DNA of 64,000 nucleotides from Methylosinus trichosporium OB3b (GTDB lineage Bacteria > Pseudomonadota > Alphaproteobacteria > Rhizobiales > Beijerinckiaceae): NCBI RefSeq assembly GCF_002752655.1, contig NZ_CP023737.1, forward strand, positions 1,426,001 through 1,490,000. The letters run 5' to 3'. Under the pieces are notes generated by a model. The model was not told the DNA's origin. It was given only the letters and a program-made list of their open reading frames with translations, and made no database searches. This document shows, one piece after another, positions 51,287 to 59,261 of this stretch. The first letter of the stretch is position 1, and each line of letters starts with the position of its first letter. A program made the translations under genes and the position numbers.

Positions 51287-53458
51287 ATGAAATTGCTTCT
51301 CACAGCCTCGGCGAGCGCGCTGACGCTCGCCGCCGGCGGCGCCTTCGCCGCCGATCTCGACGCCGCGCCGCGTCCGCCGCCGCCCTTGTGGACCGGCCTC
51401 TATGGCGGCTTCAATGTCGGCGGCGCCTCGGCGAGCAGCGGACCGATCGTCTATGCGACCGGGCCGACGCCGACCGGACGCTATCTCACCGATCCGGTCC
51501 AATGGCCGGCGCGGGCGCGCTTCTGGTCGCCGTTGAACGGCTCCATCGACGGCAATGACGGCGGCGCATTCCTCGGCGGCGTGCAGATCGGCTATAATTT
51601 CCGTTTCGATCACCTCGGCGGGATCATCGCCGGCTTCGAGGCCGACCTCCAGGGCGTCGCCCAGGGCCGCGAGATGCGCGGCGTCTCCAGCGTCTCGCGC
51701 AATATCCTCACCAGAGGCGACAGCCTGATCAACACCGTGGACGGCGGCGGCGCGCTGCAGTTTCTCGGCACGGTGCGCGCGCGTCTCGGCCTTCTCGTCG
51801 ACCCGACCGTGCTGGTCTATGGAACGGGCGGCCTCGCCTTCGGCGGCGTCAGCTACAAATTCGGACTCAACTCGCTCTATGCGAACGCCGCCGGCGCGCC
51901 GGCGCAGAATGCGAGCGCGGCGCTCGACAATTTGACGACGCGCTCCGGCTGGACCGCCGGCGCCGGCGTCGAATGGATGTTCGCGCCGAGCTGGAGCCTC
52001 AAGGGCGAATATCTCTATTATTCTCTCGACAGCGGCGCCACGCGCACGACCTCCTCCGCTTATCCGATCGCCGCCGCCAGCGCCTTCGGCGGCAACGCCG
52101 GAGCCCCCGCCGATTGGACGACCACGAGCGCCGGCTCTCCGCGCATGAGCGGCAGCATCGTGCGCGTCGGTCTCGATTATCATTTCGGCGGCGAGACAGC
52201 GGGCGCCGGCGGTGCGGAGGCGGACGCCGGCGGCCATGGCGCCGGCGCGAAAGCCGAAGGCGCGCAGATGGAAGAGCCCGGCGGCGGCATGCGTGACGGC
52301 GGAGGGAAAGGCGGTGGTCACGGCGCCGGCGGACAAGGTGGAGCCGGCGGACATGGCGCGGCAATGAAGGACGAGGCCAAGGACGCCGATACGCCCGTCG
52401 ACGGCCATGGAGCCGGCGGCTCTGCCGGGGGGCATGGCGGCGGCGGAATGCATACGGTGGTGCCGGCCGGCGTCTATGGCGCGCATATGGTCGGCCCCGG
52501 ACATGTGCGCCTCGCCTACACGCCGAGCTATTCGGTGATGCGCGGCAACTACATCGACGACACGCAGATCGCGCCGGCGCAGGTGACGCGGATTCCCTGG
52601 GTTCCGAACAGCATATCGGCGCTTCCCAACTATTTCGGCGCCAATCCGACGCGCACGCTGCGCGTCGCGCCCGACAATATGAAGATGCAGATGCATATGT
52701 TCCACATGATGTTCGGCGTGACCGACTGGTTCAATGTGATGGTGATGGGCTCGCTGTCGGATCGCGCCATGGAGATGACCGTGTTCAAGGGGGCGAGCGG
52801 ATCGACTGTGCTCGGGCCGACCTATTCCGGCACGCAGGGTTGGGGCGACACGATGGTCCAGGGACTGTTCCGACTGCATCAGGACGAGGTGCACCATCTG
52901 CATGTGAATCTCGGGCTCAGCGTGCCGACCGGAAGCATCGCCGAGGAGATCGATCACATGCACCCGTCCGGGCAATATCAGACCAAGCGCGGCTTCTACG
53001 GGCTGCAGCTCGGAACCGGCACCTATGACGCTCTGTTCGGCTTCACCTATACCGGCAAGCTCGCCCCCTGGTCCTGGGGCGCCATTTATCGTGGACGCGT
53101 CGCTCTCGGCGTGAACAACGCCGGCTATCTGCGCGGGCCGTCGAACGAGCTCTCCGCCTGGGGCGCCTTCGATCTGATGCCCGGACTCGCCGCGACGGGC
53201 CGCGTCGCGGCGACGATATGGGATCGCATCTATGGGCACGACAATCTTCTGTGGGGCGCGATGCAGGGCACGGTTCCCGAATATCAGGGCGGCGAGCGCG
53301 TCAAGCTGCTCGGCGGCTTCGAATATTTGTTGAAGCTCGAGGGCTTCAAGCCGATCCGCATCGCCGCCGAGGCGGGCGCGCCGGTCTATCAGCGCCTCAA
53401 CGGACCGCAGCTCGGCCAGCAATGGGAGGTGAACACGGCCGTGAACTTCGGCTTCTGA
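51287..53458 (+). CDS. double beta-barrel outer-membrane protein with Gly/His-rich linker
   Basis: 723 aa, signal peptide MKLLLTASASALTLAAGGAFA-A. Residues 20-300 form an Omp25/Omp31-type porin domain (WTGLYGGFNVGGASASSG, GWTAGAGVEWMFAPSWSLKG, VRVGLDYHFGG). A linker (about 301-390) is Gly/His/Asp-rich with many GGHG units. Residues 395-723 are a second, transporter-like barrel: MKMQMHMFHMMFGVTDWFNV, HHLHVNLGLSVPTGSIAEE, FFGFTYTGKLAPWSWG-like LFGFTYTGKLAPWSWG, ending in the aromatic C-terminal Phe. The linker and the barrel's first hairpin are rich in His and Met, suggesting copper or another soft metal. The fusion is not one I know. Ribosome binding site TTTTAGGA. Confidence 0.8.
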   Translation: MKLLLTASASALTLAAGGAFAADLDAAPRPPPPLWTGLYGGFNVGGASASSGPIVYATGPTPTGRYLTDPVQWPARARFWSPLNGSIDGNDGGAFLGGVQIGYNFRFDHLGGIIAGFEADLQGVAQGREMRGVSSVSRNILTRGDSLINTVDGGGALQFLGTVRARLGLLVDPTVLVYGTGGLAFGGVSYKFGLNSLYANAAGAPAQNASAALDNLTTRSGWTAGAGVEWMFAPSWSLKGEYLYYSLDSGATRTTSSAYPIAAASAFGGNAGAPADWTTTSAGSPRMSGSIVRVGLDYHFGGETAGAGGAEADAGGHGAGAKAEGAQMEEPGGGMRDGGGKGGGHGAGGQGGAGGHGAAMKDEAKDADTPVDGHGAGGSAGGHGGGGMHTVVPAGVYGAHMVGPGHVRLAYTPSYSVMRGNYIDDTQIAPAQVTRIPWVPNSISALPNYFGANPTRTLRVAPDNMKMQMHMFHMMFGVTDWFNVMVMGSLSDRAMEMTVFKGASGSTVLGPTYSGTQGWGDTMVQGLFRLHQDEVHHLHVNLGLSVPTGSIAEEIDHMHPSGQYQTKRGFYGLQLGTGTYDALFGFTYTGKLAPWSWGAIYRGRVALGVNNAGYLRGPSNELSAWGAFDLMPGLAATGRVAATIWDRIYGHDNLLWGAMQGTVPEYQGGERVKLLGGFEYLLKLEGFKPIRIAAEAGAPVYQRLNGPQLGQQWEVNTAVNFGF

Positions 53459-53517
53459 CGCAAGGCGCGGCGGAGCCAGCAGCGACGCCGCGCATGATCT
53501 GCAGGGGAGAAATGAGA

Positions 53518-54246
53518 ATGTCGAAGCATGTCATCGAAGCGGCGGCGGTGGTTCTCACGCTCGCTCTTCTCGGCGCGCCGGCGCTGCGCGCGCAGGCGCC
53601 GGAACCGATGCAGCACGAGGGCCAGAGCGGCGAGCATGGCGGCGGCCACGGCGCGCCGTCGCCGGACGGAGCCTTTCACAAGCGCTTCGACGACGCCGCC
53701 AAATGGGTGAAGAAATTCGACGACCCGGCGCGCGACGCCTGGCAGAAGCCCAAGAAGGTGATCGCCGCGCTGCGCCTCTCGCGCAACGAGCGCGTCGCCG
53801 ACATCGGCGCCGGCACCGGCTATTTCGCCGCCAAGATCGCCAAGCGCATTCCGCACGGAAAAGTCTATGCCGTCGATGTCGAGCCCGACATGGTGACCTA
53901 TCTCGGCGAGCGCGCCCAGCGAGAGCGGCTCGCCAATCTCACGCCGGTCCAATCCACCGCGGAGAGCGCCAATCTCCCAGAGCCGGTCGATCTCGCGCTC
54001 GTCGTCGACACGTTTCATCACATCGGCTATCGCGAGCGCTACTTCGCCGCATTGAAGGAGCGGCTCACGCCGAAGGGACGGCTCGTCATCATCGACTTCA
54101 AAGCCGATTCGCCCGACGGCCCGCCGGTCGAGCATCGCATTCCGCCCGAAGAGGTGAAGAAGGAGCTGGAAGCGGCCGGCTATTCCTTCGTGAAGAGCTA
54201 CGATTTTCTGCCGCGCCAATATTTCCTCGTGTTCGAAAAGCAATGA
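53518..54246 (+). CDS. secreted SAM-dependent methyltransferase
   Basis: 242 aa from ATG 53518 (GGGGAGA at 8 nt). Has a clear Sec signal peptide (MSKHVIEAAAVVLTLALLGA ... LRAQA), then a His-rich EGQSGEHGGGHGAPS stretch, then a complete class I methyltransferase: RVADIGAGTGYFAAKIAKRI (motif I), VYAVDVEPDMVTYLGERA, LALVVDTFHHIGYRERYFAAL and GRLVIIDFKADSPDGPP, ending FLPRQYFLVFEK. SAM enzymes need cytosolic SAM, so an exported one is odd; this family of signal-bearing methyltransferases is common in proteobacteria but not explained. Start overlaps nothing; the stop overlaps the permease ATG by 4 bp. Confidence 0.85.
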   Translation: MSKHVIEAAAVVLTLALLGAPALRAQAPEPMQHEGQSGEHGGGHGAPSPDGAFHKRFDDAAKWVKKFDDPARDAWQKPKKVIAALRLSRNERVADIGAGTGYFAAKIAKRIPHGKVYAVDVEPDMVTYLGERAQRERLANLTPVQSTAESANLPEPVDLALVVDTFHHIGYRERYFAALKERLTPKGRLVIIDFKADSPDGPPVEHRIPPEEVKKELEAAGYSFVKSYDFLPRQYFLVFEKQ

Positions 54247-55574
54247 GCGAGGCGCGCAAGCTCGCCGCGACGCCGCGGCGCGAGCGCAAGCTGCTCGGCT
54301 TCTTCGGCGCGGCGGCGCTCGTCGTCGCCAACACGATCGGCACGGGGGTGTTCACCACCTCCGGCTTCGCGCTCGCCGACCTCGGCGAGCCGTCTTTCGT
54401 GATGCTCTCCTGGCTGCTCGGCGGCGTCTATGCGCTCGCCGGCGTCGCCGTCTATTCCGATCTCGCCGAGCGCTATCCGGAGTCGGGCGGCGAATATGTC
54501 TTCCTGCGCCATCTGATCCATCCGGCCGCCGGCGCCGCGGCGGGATGGATCTCGCTCGTCGCCGGCTTCACCACGCCGATCGCCGCATCGGCGCTCGGCG
54601 CGCAGCTCTATCTCGCCCGCGCCGGCGGCCCTGAAACCTCGGGGCCGCTCGTCGCGACCGTGATTGTCGTCGCGCTCGGCCTGCTGCACGCGCTCGCGCC
54701 GACGCCCGGCGTGGCGTTGCAGAACTTCGCCGTCGCCGTCAAAATCGGCGCGATCGCCCTGTTCGTCGCTTTCGGCGCGCCGAGCGCGGTCGCGTCGATC
54801 GGAGCGGCGCCGGCGCCGGCGCTCGAGACCTTCTCTCTGCTCGCTCTCGCCGGATCGCTGGTGTGGATCTCCTACGCTTATTCCGGCTGGAACGCGGCGG
54901 TCTATGTCACCGGCGAAGTCGAGGGCGGCGGCCTCACGGTCGAGCGTGCGCTGCATGCGGGAACGCTGCTCGTCATCGCCCTCTATCTTTGCGTCAGCGC
55001 CGTCATCCTCTACGCCGCGCCGCCGCAGGAGATCAGAGGCGTCGCCGAATCGGGCGCGATCGCGGCGCTCGCGATCGGCGGGCCGCAAGCGGAGCAGGCG
55101 CTGAGCGCGCTGATCGCGCTGGCGCTCGTCACCTCCGCCTCGTCCATGTTGCTCAGCGGCCCGCGCGTCTATGCGCGGATGGCGCAGGACGGCGTGCTGC
55201 CGGCGCCGCTCGGCCGGCTCCATGGCGATCATCCGCGCATCGCCGTGCTGGCGCAAGCGGCGATGAGCCTCGTCGTCGTCTGGAGCGCGGGACTGCGCAC
55301 GCTGCTGGAGTTCGCCGGCGTCACGCTCAGCCTCTCGGCCGGCGCCGTCGTGCTCGGCTGGCTGATCCGGCGGCTTCGCGAAGGCTCGGCGCTGCGCAAG
55401 GCGCCGCAGCTCGCCGCGGCGCTGCTGTTTCTGACGGCGACGACCGGCCTATTGATCGCGACAGTGGCGATGCGGCCGGCCTCCCTCATCGCGGCGGCGG
55501 CGCTGATCGGCGCCGGCCTTCTCGCTTATGCGATCGGCGGCCGTCGTCAGGCGATGATGTCGGGCGTCAGCTGA
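54243..55574 (+). CDS. APC-family amino acid permease
   Basis: 443 aa from ATG 54243. Twelve hydrophobic segments; the APC signature VVANTIGTGVFTTSGFALAD lies in helix 1, then PESGGEYVFLRHLIHPAAG (helix 3 region), YAYSGWNAAVYVTGEVEGGG and SSMLLSGPRVYARMAQDGVLP. Inner membrane. Translationally coupled to the secreted methyltransferase, so the two should serve one pathway. Substrate not identifiable; an amino-acid-like compound such as methionine, SAM or SAH would make sense of the pairing, but this is a guess. Its last 28 bp overlap the DUF465 gene on the other strand. Confidence 0.85.
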   Translation: MSEARKLAATPRRERKLLGFFGAAALVVANTIGTGVFTTSGFALADLGEPSFVMLSWLLGGVYALAGVAVYSDLAERYPESGGEYVFLRHLIHPAAGAAAGWISLVAGFTTPIAASALGAQLYLARAGGPETSGPLVATVIVVALGLLHALAPTPGVALQNFAVAVKIGAIALFVAFGAPSAVASIGAAPAPALETFSLLALAGSLVWISYAYSGWNAAVYVTGEVEGGGLTVERALHAGTLLVIALYLCVSAVILYAAPPQEIRGVAESGAIAALAIGGPQAEQALSALIALALVTSASSMLLSGPRVYARMAQDGVLPAPLGRLHGDHPRIAVLAQAAMSLVVVWSAGLRTLLEFAGVTLSLSAGAVVLGWLIRRLREGSALRKAPQLAAALLFLTATTGLLIATVAMRPASLIAAAALIGAGLLAYAIGGRRQAMMSGVS

Positions 55575-55765
55575 TCCTCGAGAAAGGCGAGGCGGTCGCG
55601 CAGCAGTAATTTGCGCTTTTTGAGCCGCTGGATCTGCAATTGATCGACGGCTCCGACGGCGAGCAGCGCGTCGATCGCCGCCTCGAGATCACGGTGCTCC
55701 AGCCGCACCCGCTCCAATTCCATCTGGAGCGCCGCTTGCTCGGCCTCGCTGAGCTTGTCGACCAT
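55547..55765 (-). CDS. DUF465 (YdcH-like) small coiled-coil protein
   Basis: 72 aa from ATG 55765 (MVDKLSEAEQAALQMELERV). DUF465 pattern: LEHRDLEAAIDALLA, then QIQRLKKRKLLLRDRLAFLED, two antiparallel helices. Function unknown; it is small, charged and cytosolic. A related gene lies 1.7 kb away at 57451 with selO between. Confidence 0.85.
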   Translation of the reverse strand: MVDKLSEAEQAALQMELERVRLEHRDLEAAIDALLAVGAVDQLQIQRLKKRKLLLRDRLAFLEDQLTPDIIA

Positions 55766-55863
55766 TCGCCACCACCGACCGGACCACCGCATCGACGCTC
55801 GGCATGAGCCCCGAGTCGCCGCTACTGATTATCGCTCGCGCCGGGTGTCTTGTTCAAGACGTA

Positions 55864-57294
55864 TCACGCTGCGCCCTGGCCATAGGCCTCGCGCATCGCA
55901 GCGATGTCGACGAGCTTGGCGTCGAGCGCGCTCCAATCATCGGCGGCCGCGATCGGCGTCCAGATCGCCTCCACCTCCTCGATCAGCATGGTGCAAGGCG
56001 TGTCGCGGCGGAAATAGGCATGGTCGAGATTGGCGGCCGGCGCCGTCTCATGGGCGGCCAGCGCCTCGCGCAGCGGGCCGAATTCGGGCGCGTCATAGAG
56101 CGCGGCCTGCGGGCTGCGGGCGGCGCGCTCGCGGCTCGCGAGGCCGCCGCGCCAGTCGAAGAAGGTCTGCTCGAAACCCGCCTGCGTCTTGCCGAGAAAT
56201 TCGAGCAGACCCTTGGCCAGCGCCGCCTCCGCCTCGGCCTCGGCCGCCGGCGCGAGGCCGAAGCGGTCGAGGAGAGCGAGCTGGAACTCGCGCTGGATGA
56301 TCGGCTGAAATTCGCCGAGAATCGCCTGCGACCGTTGCAGCCCGACGAGCGGCAGCACGGTTTCCGCGAGCCGCGTCAGATTCCAGCCGAGCGCGCCCGG
56401 CTGGCGGCCGAAGGCGTAGAGCCCGCTGTCGTCGAAATAAGCGGCGGTGAATTGCGGATCGTAGCGCGGCGCGAAGCGCCAGGGGCCGTAATCGAAGCTC
56501 TCGCCGGTGACGTTGATATTGTCGGAGTTGAGCACGCCATGGACAAAGCCCGCGGCCATATAGCGCGCGCCGAGCCGCGCCACGCGCGCGGTGACGCGCG
56601 CGAGAAAATCCGCCGCGCGGCTCTCGGCGGGCGCGTCGGCGAGCTCGGGAAAATATTGAGCGACGCAATAATCGACGAGCTTCGCTATGGCCGCCTGATC
56701 GTCGAGAAAGGCGAGGCGCTGGAACGTGCCGATGCGGATATGAGAATGCGAGAGCCGCACCAGCACGGCCGAGCGCGTCGGCGAGGGCTCGTCGCCGCGA
56801 TAGAGTGATTCGCCGGTCTCGATCAGGCTGAAGCTCTTGGACGTCTCGACGCCGAGCGCCTCCAGCATCTCGGTGGCGAGAATCTCGCGCAGCCCGCCCT
56901 TGAGCGTCAGCCTGCCGTCGCCCTGGCGCGACCAGGGCGTGCGGCCGCTGCCCTTGGTGGCGAGATCGAGGAGGCGGCCGTCCTCGGCGTCGCGCAATTG
57001 CGCGAACAGAAAGCCGCGGCCGTCGCCGATATCGGGATTATAGGTACGGAATTGATGGCCATGATAGCGCAGCGCCAGCGGCTCGGGGAAATTCTCCGGC
57101 AGCGGCTCGAAGCGGCCGAAGAAAGCGATCCACTCCTCGTCGGTCAGCGTGTCGAGGCCGACCGTGGCGGCGGCGCGCTGATTGCGATGGCGCAGAATAT
57201 GTTTTGGAAAGTCGGCTGGCTGCACGCGGTCGAAGAATTCGTCGCCCAGCGTCGAATGCAGAGGCGCGGCGCGATAGCGCGGGGAAAGCGGCAT
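55864..57294 (-). CDS. selO: protein adenylyltransferase SelO (YdiU family)
   Basis: Pseudokinase-fold enzyme that AMPylates Ser/Thr/Tyr of target proteins in oxidative stress. 476 aa. Visible: LALRYHGHQFRTYNPDIGDG, ATKGSGRTPWSRQGDGRLTL (nucleotide loop), GGLREILATEMLEALGVETS, SHIRIGTFQRLA, and the catalytic/metal region AGFVHGVLNSDNINVTGESF with DYGPWRF. Length is close to E. coli SelO (478). The C-terminal Cys/Sec found in some homologues is not seen; the last residues are AYGQGAA. Single gene. Confidence 0.94.
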   Translation of the reverse strand: MPLSPRYRAAPLHSTLGDEFFDRVQPADFPKHILRHRNQRAAATVGLDTLTDEEWIAFFGRFEPLPENFPEPLALRYHGHQFRTYNPDIGDGRGFLFAQLRDAEDGRLLDLATKGSGRTPWSRQGDGRLTLKGGLREILATEMLEALGVETSKSFSLIETGESLYRGDEPSPTRSAVLVRLSHSHIRIGTFQRLAFLDDQAAIAKLVDYCVAQYFPELADAPAESRAADFLARVTARVARLGARYMAAGFVHGVLNSDNINVTGESFDYGPWRFAPRYDPQFTAAYFDDSGLYAFGRQPGALGWNLTRLAETVLPLVGLQRSQAILGEFQPIIQREFQLALLDRFGLAPAAEAEAEAALAKGLLEFLGKTQAGFEQTFFDWRGGLASRERAARSPQAALYDAPEFGPLREALAAHETAPAANLDHAYFRRDTPCTMLIEEVEAIWTPIAAADDWSALDAKLVDIAAMREAYGQGAA

Positions 57295-57392
57295 GAGGAG
57301 CGCCTCTTCGGCTCGGGGAATCGTCGAGGGGGGTGAAGCAAGCGCGGCGCCTGACGCGACGCTTTCGGCCCATGATTTCGGCTCATGAACAG

Positions 57393-57417
57393 AAAAAGGC
57401 GGAGATCGCTCTCCGCC
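57393..57417 (-). terminator. rho-independent terminator of the second DUF465 gene
   Basis: On the minus strand GGCGGAGA-GCGA-TCTCCGCC (57398-57417) followed by five T (57393-57397), 33 bp after the DUF465 stop at 57451. Confidence 0.88.
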
Positions 57418-57450
57418 TCGGGCGCTTTTCTCAGTCGAATCCTGGCTTCG

Positions 57451-57630
57451 TCAATGCAATGTCGGCCCGCATCGCAGCTTGGCGATCTCGTCCTTGAGCT
57501 GAAGCTTCTTGCGCTTGAGCTCGTGGATCTTGACCTCATTGCGCCGGGGGTGATGCTGCTCCTGCTCGATTTCTTTCTTGAGCGCCTCGTGACGGCGTTC
57601 CAGCTCGACGAGATGACCCTGTAGCGACAT
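57451..57630 (-). CDS. DUF465-type small coiled-coil protein
   Basis: 59 aa, ATG 57628-57630, TGA at 57451-57453: MSLQGHLVELERRHEALKKE, then HHPRRNEVKIHELKRKKLQL and KDEIAKLRCGPTLH. The pattern H-x-L-E-x-x-H-x-x-L...KxxELKRKKLxLKDEI is that of DUF465. GAGGC-type ribosome binding site (GGGAGGCGCC) just upstream. Short enough to be missed by gene finders with a 60-residue limit. Ends at a strong terminator, hence a monocistronic unit. Confidence 0.88.
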   Translation of the reverse strand: MSLQGHLVELERRHEALKKEIEQEQHHPRRNEVKIHELKRKKLQLKDEIAKLRCGPTLH

Positions 57631-57878
57631 ATGGCGCCTCCCTTGGTTTCGTCTTCACGACAGAAGGACGAAGGAAGTGTGACACAAAGCCGGCGTCCCG
57701 CAAGAGGGAACGATGTCGCGCAGGGAGCGAAAAAAGCGCGGGGAAGCGTCCGAATCTAAACGATTTGTCGATAATTTCGCGCCTCCCCCGGGGCGGGCGC
57801 CGCCAATCCCTCGATCCAACCCCGTCCCGCGCCTCGCTTCGGCTCGCCCCCCGGCCGCAAGCAATGGCGGAACTCGAG
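57631..57878. other. intergenic region between DUF465 and tRNA promoter
   Basis: No coding pattern; holds the DUF465 promoter region (not located). Confidence 0.4.
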
Positions 57879-57907
57879 TTGACACGATCCAAAGGGCTCA
57901 TTACATC
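57879..57907 (+). promoter_or_regulatory. tRNA-Gln promoter
   Basis: TTGACA (57879-57884), 17-bp spacer, TACATC (57902-57907), 37 bp before the tRNA. Confidence 0.75.
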
Positions 57908-57943
57908 GTCTCCCACGCCGCGATTCTCGCGTCAGCGGGGCGG

Positions 57944-58017
57944 TGGGGGATAGTTCAACGGTAGAACTGCGGACTCTGACTCCGTCAATCTTGGTTCGAA
58001 TCCAGGTCCCCCAGCCA
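57944..58017 (+). tRNA. tRNA-Gln (anticodon CTG)
   Basis: 74 nt with encoded CCA. Acceptor stem TGGGGGA/TCCCCCA, D-loop AGTTCAACGGTAGAAC, anticodon stem-loop GCGGA-CTCTGAC-TCCGT (anticodon CTG), T-arm CTTGGTTCGAATCCAGG, discriminator G then CCA. Decodes CAG. The typical alphaproteobacterial tRNA-Gln start. Mobile elements often use tRNA 3' ends; the region downstream is accessory in character. Confidence 0.97.
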
Positions 58018-58203
58018 ACAAAATCAATAACTTACAGTTTCGTGTCACAGGCTCGCGCCAGCGTGTCGCTCTCAGGTCACCAAGCGGCGACCGTCCAGCT
58101 CCTCCCCCAGAAAAGAAAAACGCCCCGGCGGTACATCCGCGCTCAGGTAACGATATCGTGACGACTGGCCCGGACGATCCAAATTTGGAGGATCCTATTC
58201 AAA

Positions 58204-58228
58204 GGTTTGCGCCATCGTGGCGCAAACC
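58204..58228. repeat. perfect hairpin
   Basis: GGTTTGCGCCA-TCG-TGGCGCAAACC, 11-bp arms, 187 bp 3' of the tRNA. Could be a terminator-like stem (no T-run) or an operator. Confidence 0.7.
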
Positions 58229-58330
58229 CCAGGCGAGCTTGCGGGTCGGGATGGCGACCATCTCACGGGTCTTGCCGTCATCGGCAATCGTCCCCATAAG
58301 GTGACAGTTGAACTTTCCCCGTCCGTGCGA

Positions 58331-58352
58331 GTCGTGGGGATATCCCCACGAC
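58331..58352. promoter_or_regulatory. palindrome 1 of a related pair
   Basis: A perfect 22-bp palindrome with core CGTGGGGATATCCCCACG. A near copy sits 72 bp downstream. Suggests an operator for a dimeric regulator. Confidence 0.6.
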
Positions 58353-58402
58353 TGAACCTCCGGCCTTCCTCGCGCCGGCGAGGTTACGCCTCGTCCGCGC
58401 CA

Positions 58403-58424
58403 ACCGTGGGCATATGTCCACGGT
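58403..58424. promoter_or_regulatory. palindrome 2 overlapping the start of the S24-like ORF
   Basis: Core CGTGGGCATATGTCCACG, a 22-bp palindrome with one mismatched pair each side of the centre, sharing CGTGGGxATATxxCCACG with palindrome 1. It covers the ATG at 58414. Confidence 0.6.
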
Positions 58425-58737
58425 GAAGGGGCTCGTCGAAGCTGCTGGTCAGAGCGCAGAGCCCGTCGCCCTGGACGGCCAGATGCTGATGATCGGCGAT
58501 CCAGTCTCCCCGGACGATGCGCTCACATGGTTTGAGGGCCGGCCGATCATCGCCGGCGACAGACATGGGAACCGCTACTTCAAGCGCCTGCGGAGAGGAG
58601 AGGCAAGCACCGTGGTGCTGGAAAGCCTGGAGATCAGCGGCGGCTTTCCTCCCACCGTTCTTACCCTCCAGACTGGCCGGACGACGGACCTCGAGGAGGC
58701 CAGGCCCGTCTACGGCGTTCTCTTCGAGCGGCCCTGA
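58414..58737 (+). CDS. S24/LexA-like C-terminal domain protein, possibly a regulator remnant
   Basis: 107 aa. The stretch LDGQMLMIGDPVSPDDALTW, DRHGNRYFKRLRRGEASTVV, then LESLEISGGFPPTVL and ARPVYGVLFE resembles the peptidase S24 domain of phage-repressor-type regulators (K of YFKR as the general base). The N-terminal helix-turn-helix expected of such repressors is missing, and no good ribosome binding site precedes the ATG, so it may be a 5'-truncated remnant or a stand-alone domain. The two palindromes upstream fit an autoregulated repressor. Placed next to a tRNA, it suggests a relict integrated element. Confidence 0.5.
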   Translation: MSTVKGLVEAAGQSAEPVALDGQMLMIGDPVSPDDALTWFEGRPIIAGDRHGNRYFKRLRRGEASTVVLESLEISGGFPPTVLTLQTGRTTDLEEARPVYGVLFERP

Positions 58738-58748
58738 GAGAACGCTCT

Positions 58749-59261
58749 TCACTCCCCGCGTCGAAGCGGCGCGGATTTTCCGATCACCGCGCCCGCGGTT
58801 TCCGGGATCGAGCCAATGTCGAGATGTTCGACCGCCGTCACGAGCCGCAGCAAATCCGGCGGCAGGAATTCATCGAATTTCGCGCGACAGGGTCGGGAGA
58901 CGCGCGCTGTGATCGCGTCGGCGGAGGGCGCCGGCTCGGCGGCGAAGCTTTCGAGAAGCTGGACGGCCTCCTCCGGAGGGGTTCTCGGCAGCTCGATGGC
59001 GTGCGGCAGGGGCGATGCGTCCACCTCCTTGGCTTTCAGCGCCAGAGTGAGCGAAACCAGCTGCTTCGCGCCCACCCATGGAAGGATCAGGCTGCCCGCG
59101 CCGACGGCGATGATCGAGCGACATCCGAGCTCGAGCTCCAGCGCCGCCGCGCGCGCGTCCCGAAGCAGGCGATCCGCGCCGTCATCGAGATAGGCGGGGA
59201 CATCCGTTCCGAGAAGGATGCGGCGCATCGCCGCGACAATCTCGCCATGCACCCCGCCCAC
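58749..59261 (-). pseudogene. C-terminal fragment of a DEAD/DEAH-type helicase gene
   Basis: An open frame of 170 codons, GTG at 59261, reads VHGEIVAAMRRILLGTDVPA, YLDDGADRLLRDARAAALEL, then ILPWVGAKQLVSLTLALKA and AKFDEFLPPDLLRLVTAVEH. This follows the C-terminal end of large SF2 helicases that neighbour TerB-domain genes (YLD-x-x-A-x-x-LL, FPW-x-G-x-x-x-x-x-TLALAL, K-x-D-x-FLP-x-x-LL). All helicase motifs are missing: the frame has a stop at 59274-59276 right upstream, where the TerB_N frame comes through. It looks like the tail left by a deletion. The helicase identity rests on pattern memory. Confidence 0.55.

Noticed and set aside
57943..58161. A 72-codon ORF starting inside the tRNA
   Set aside because: Typical artefact of reading through tRNA-Gln; the sequence follows the tRNA, not a protein family.
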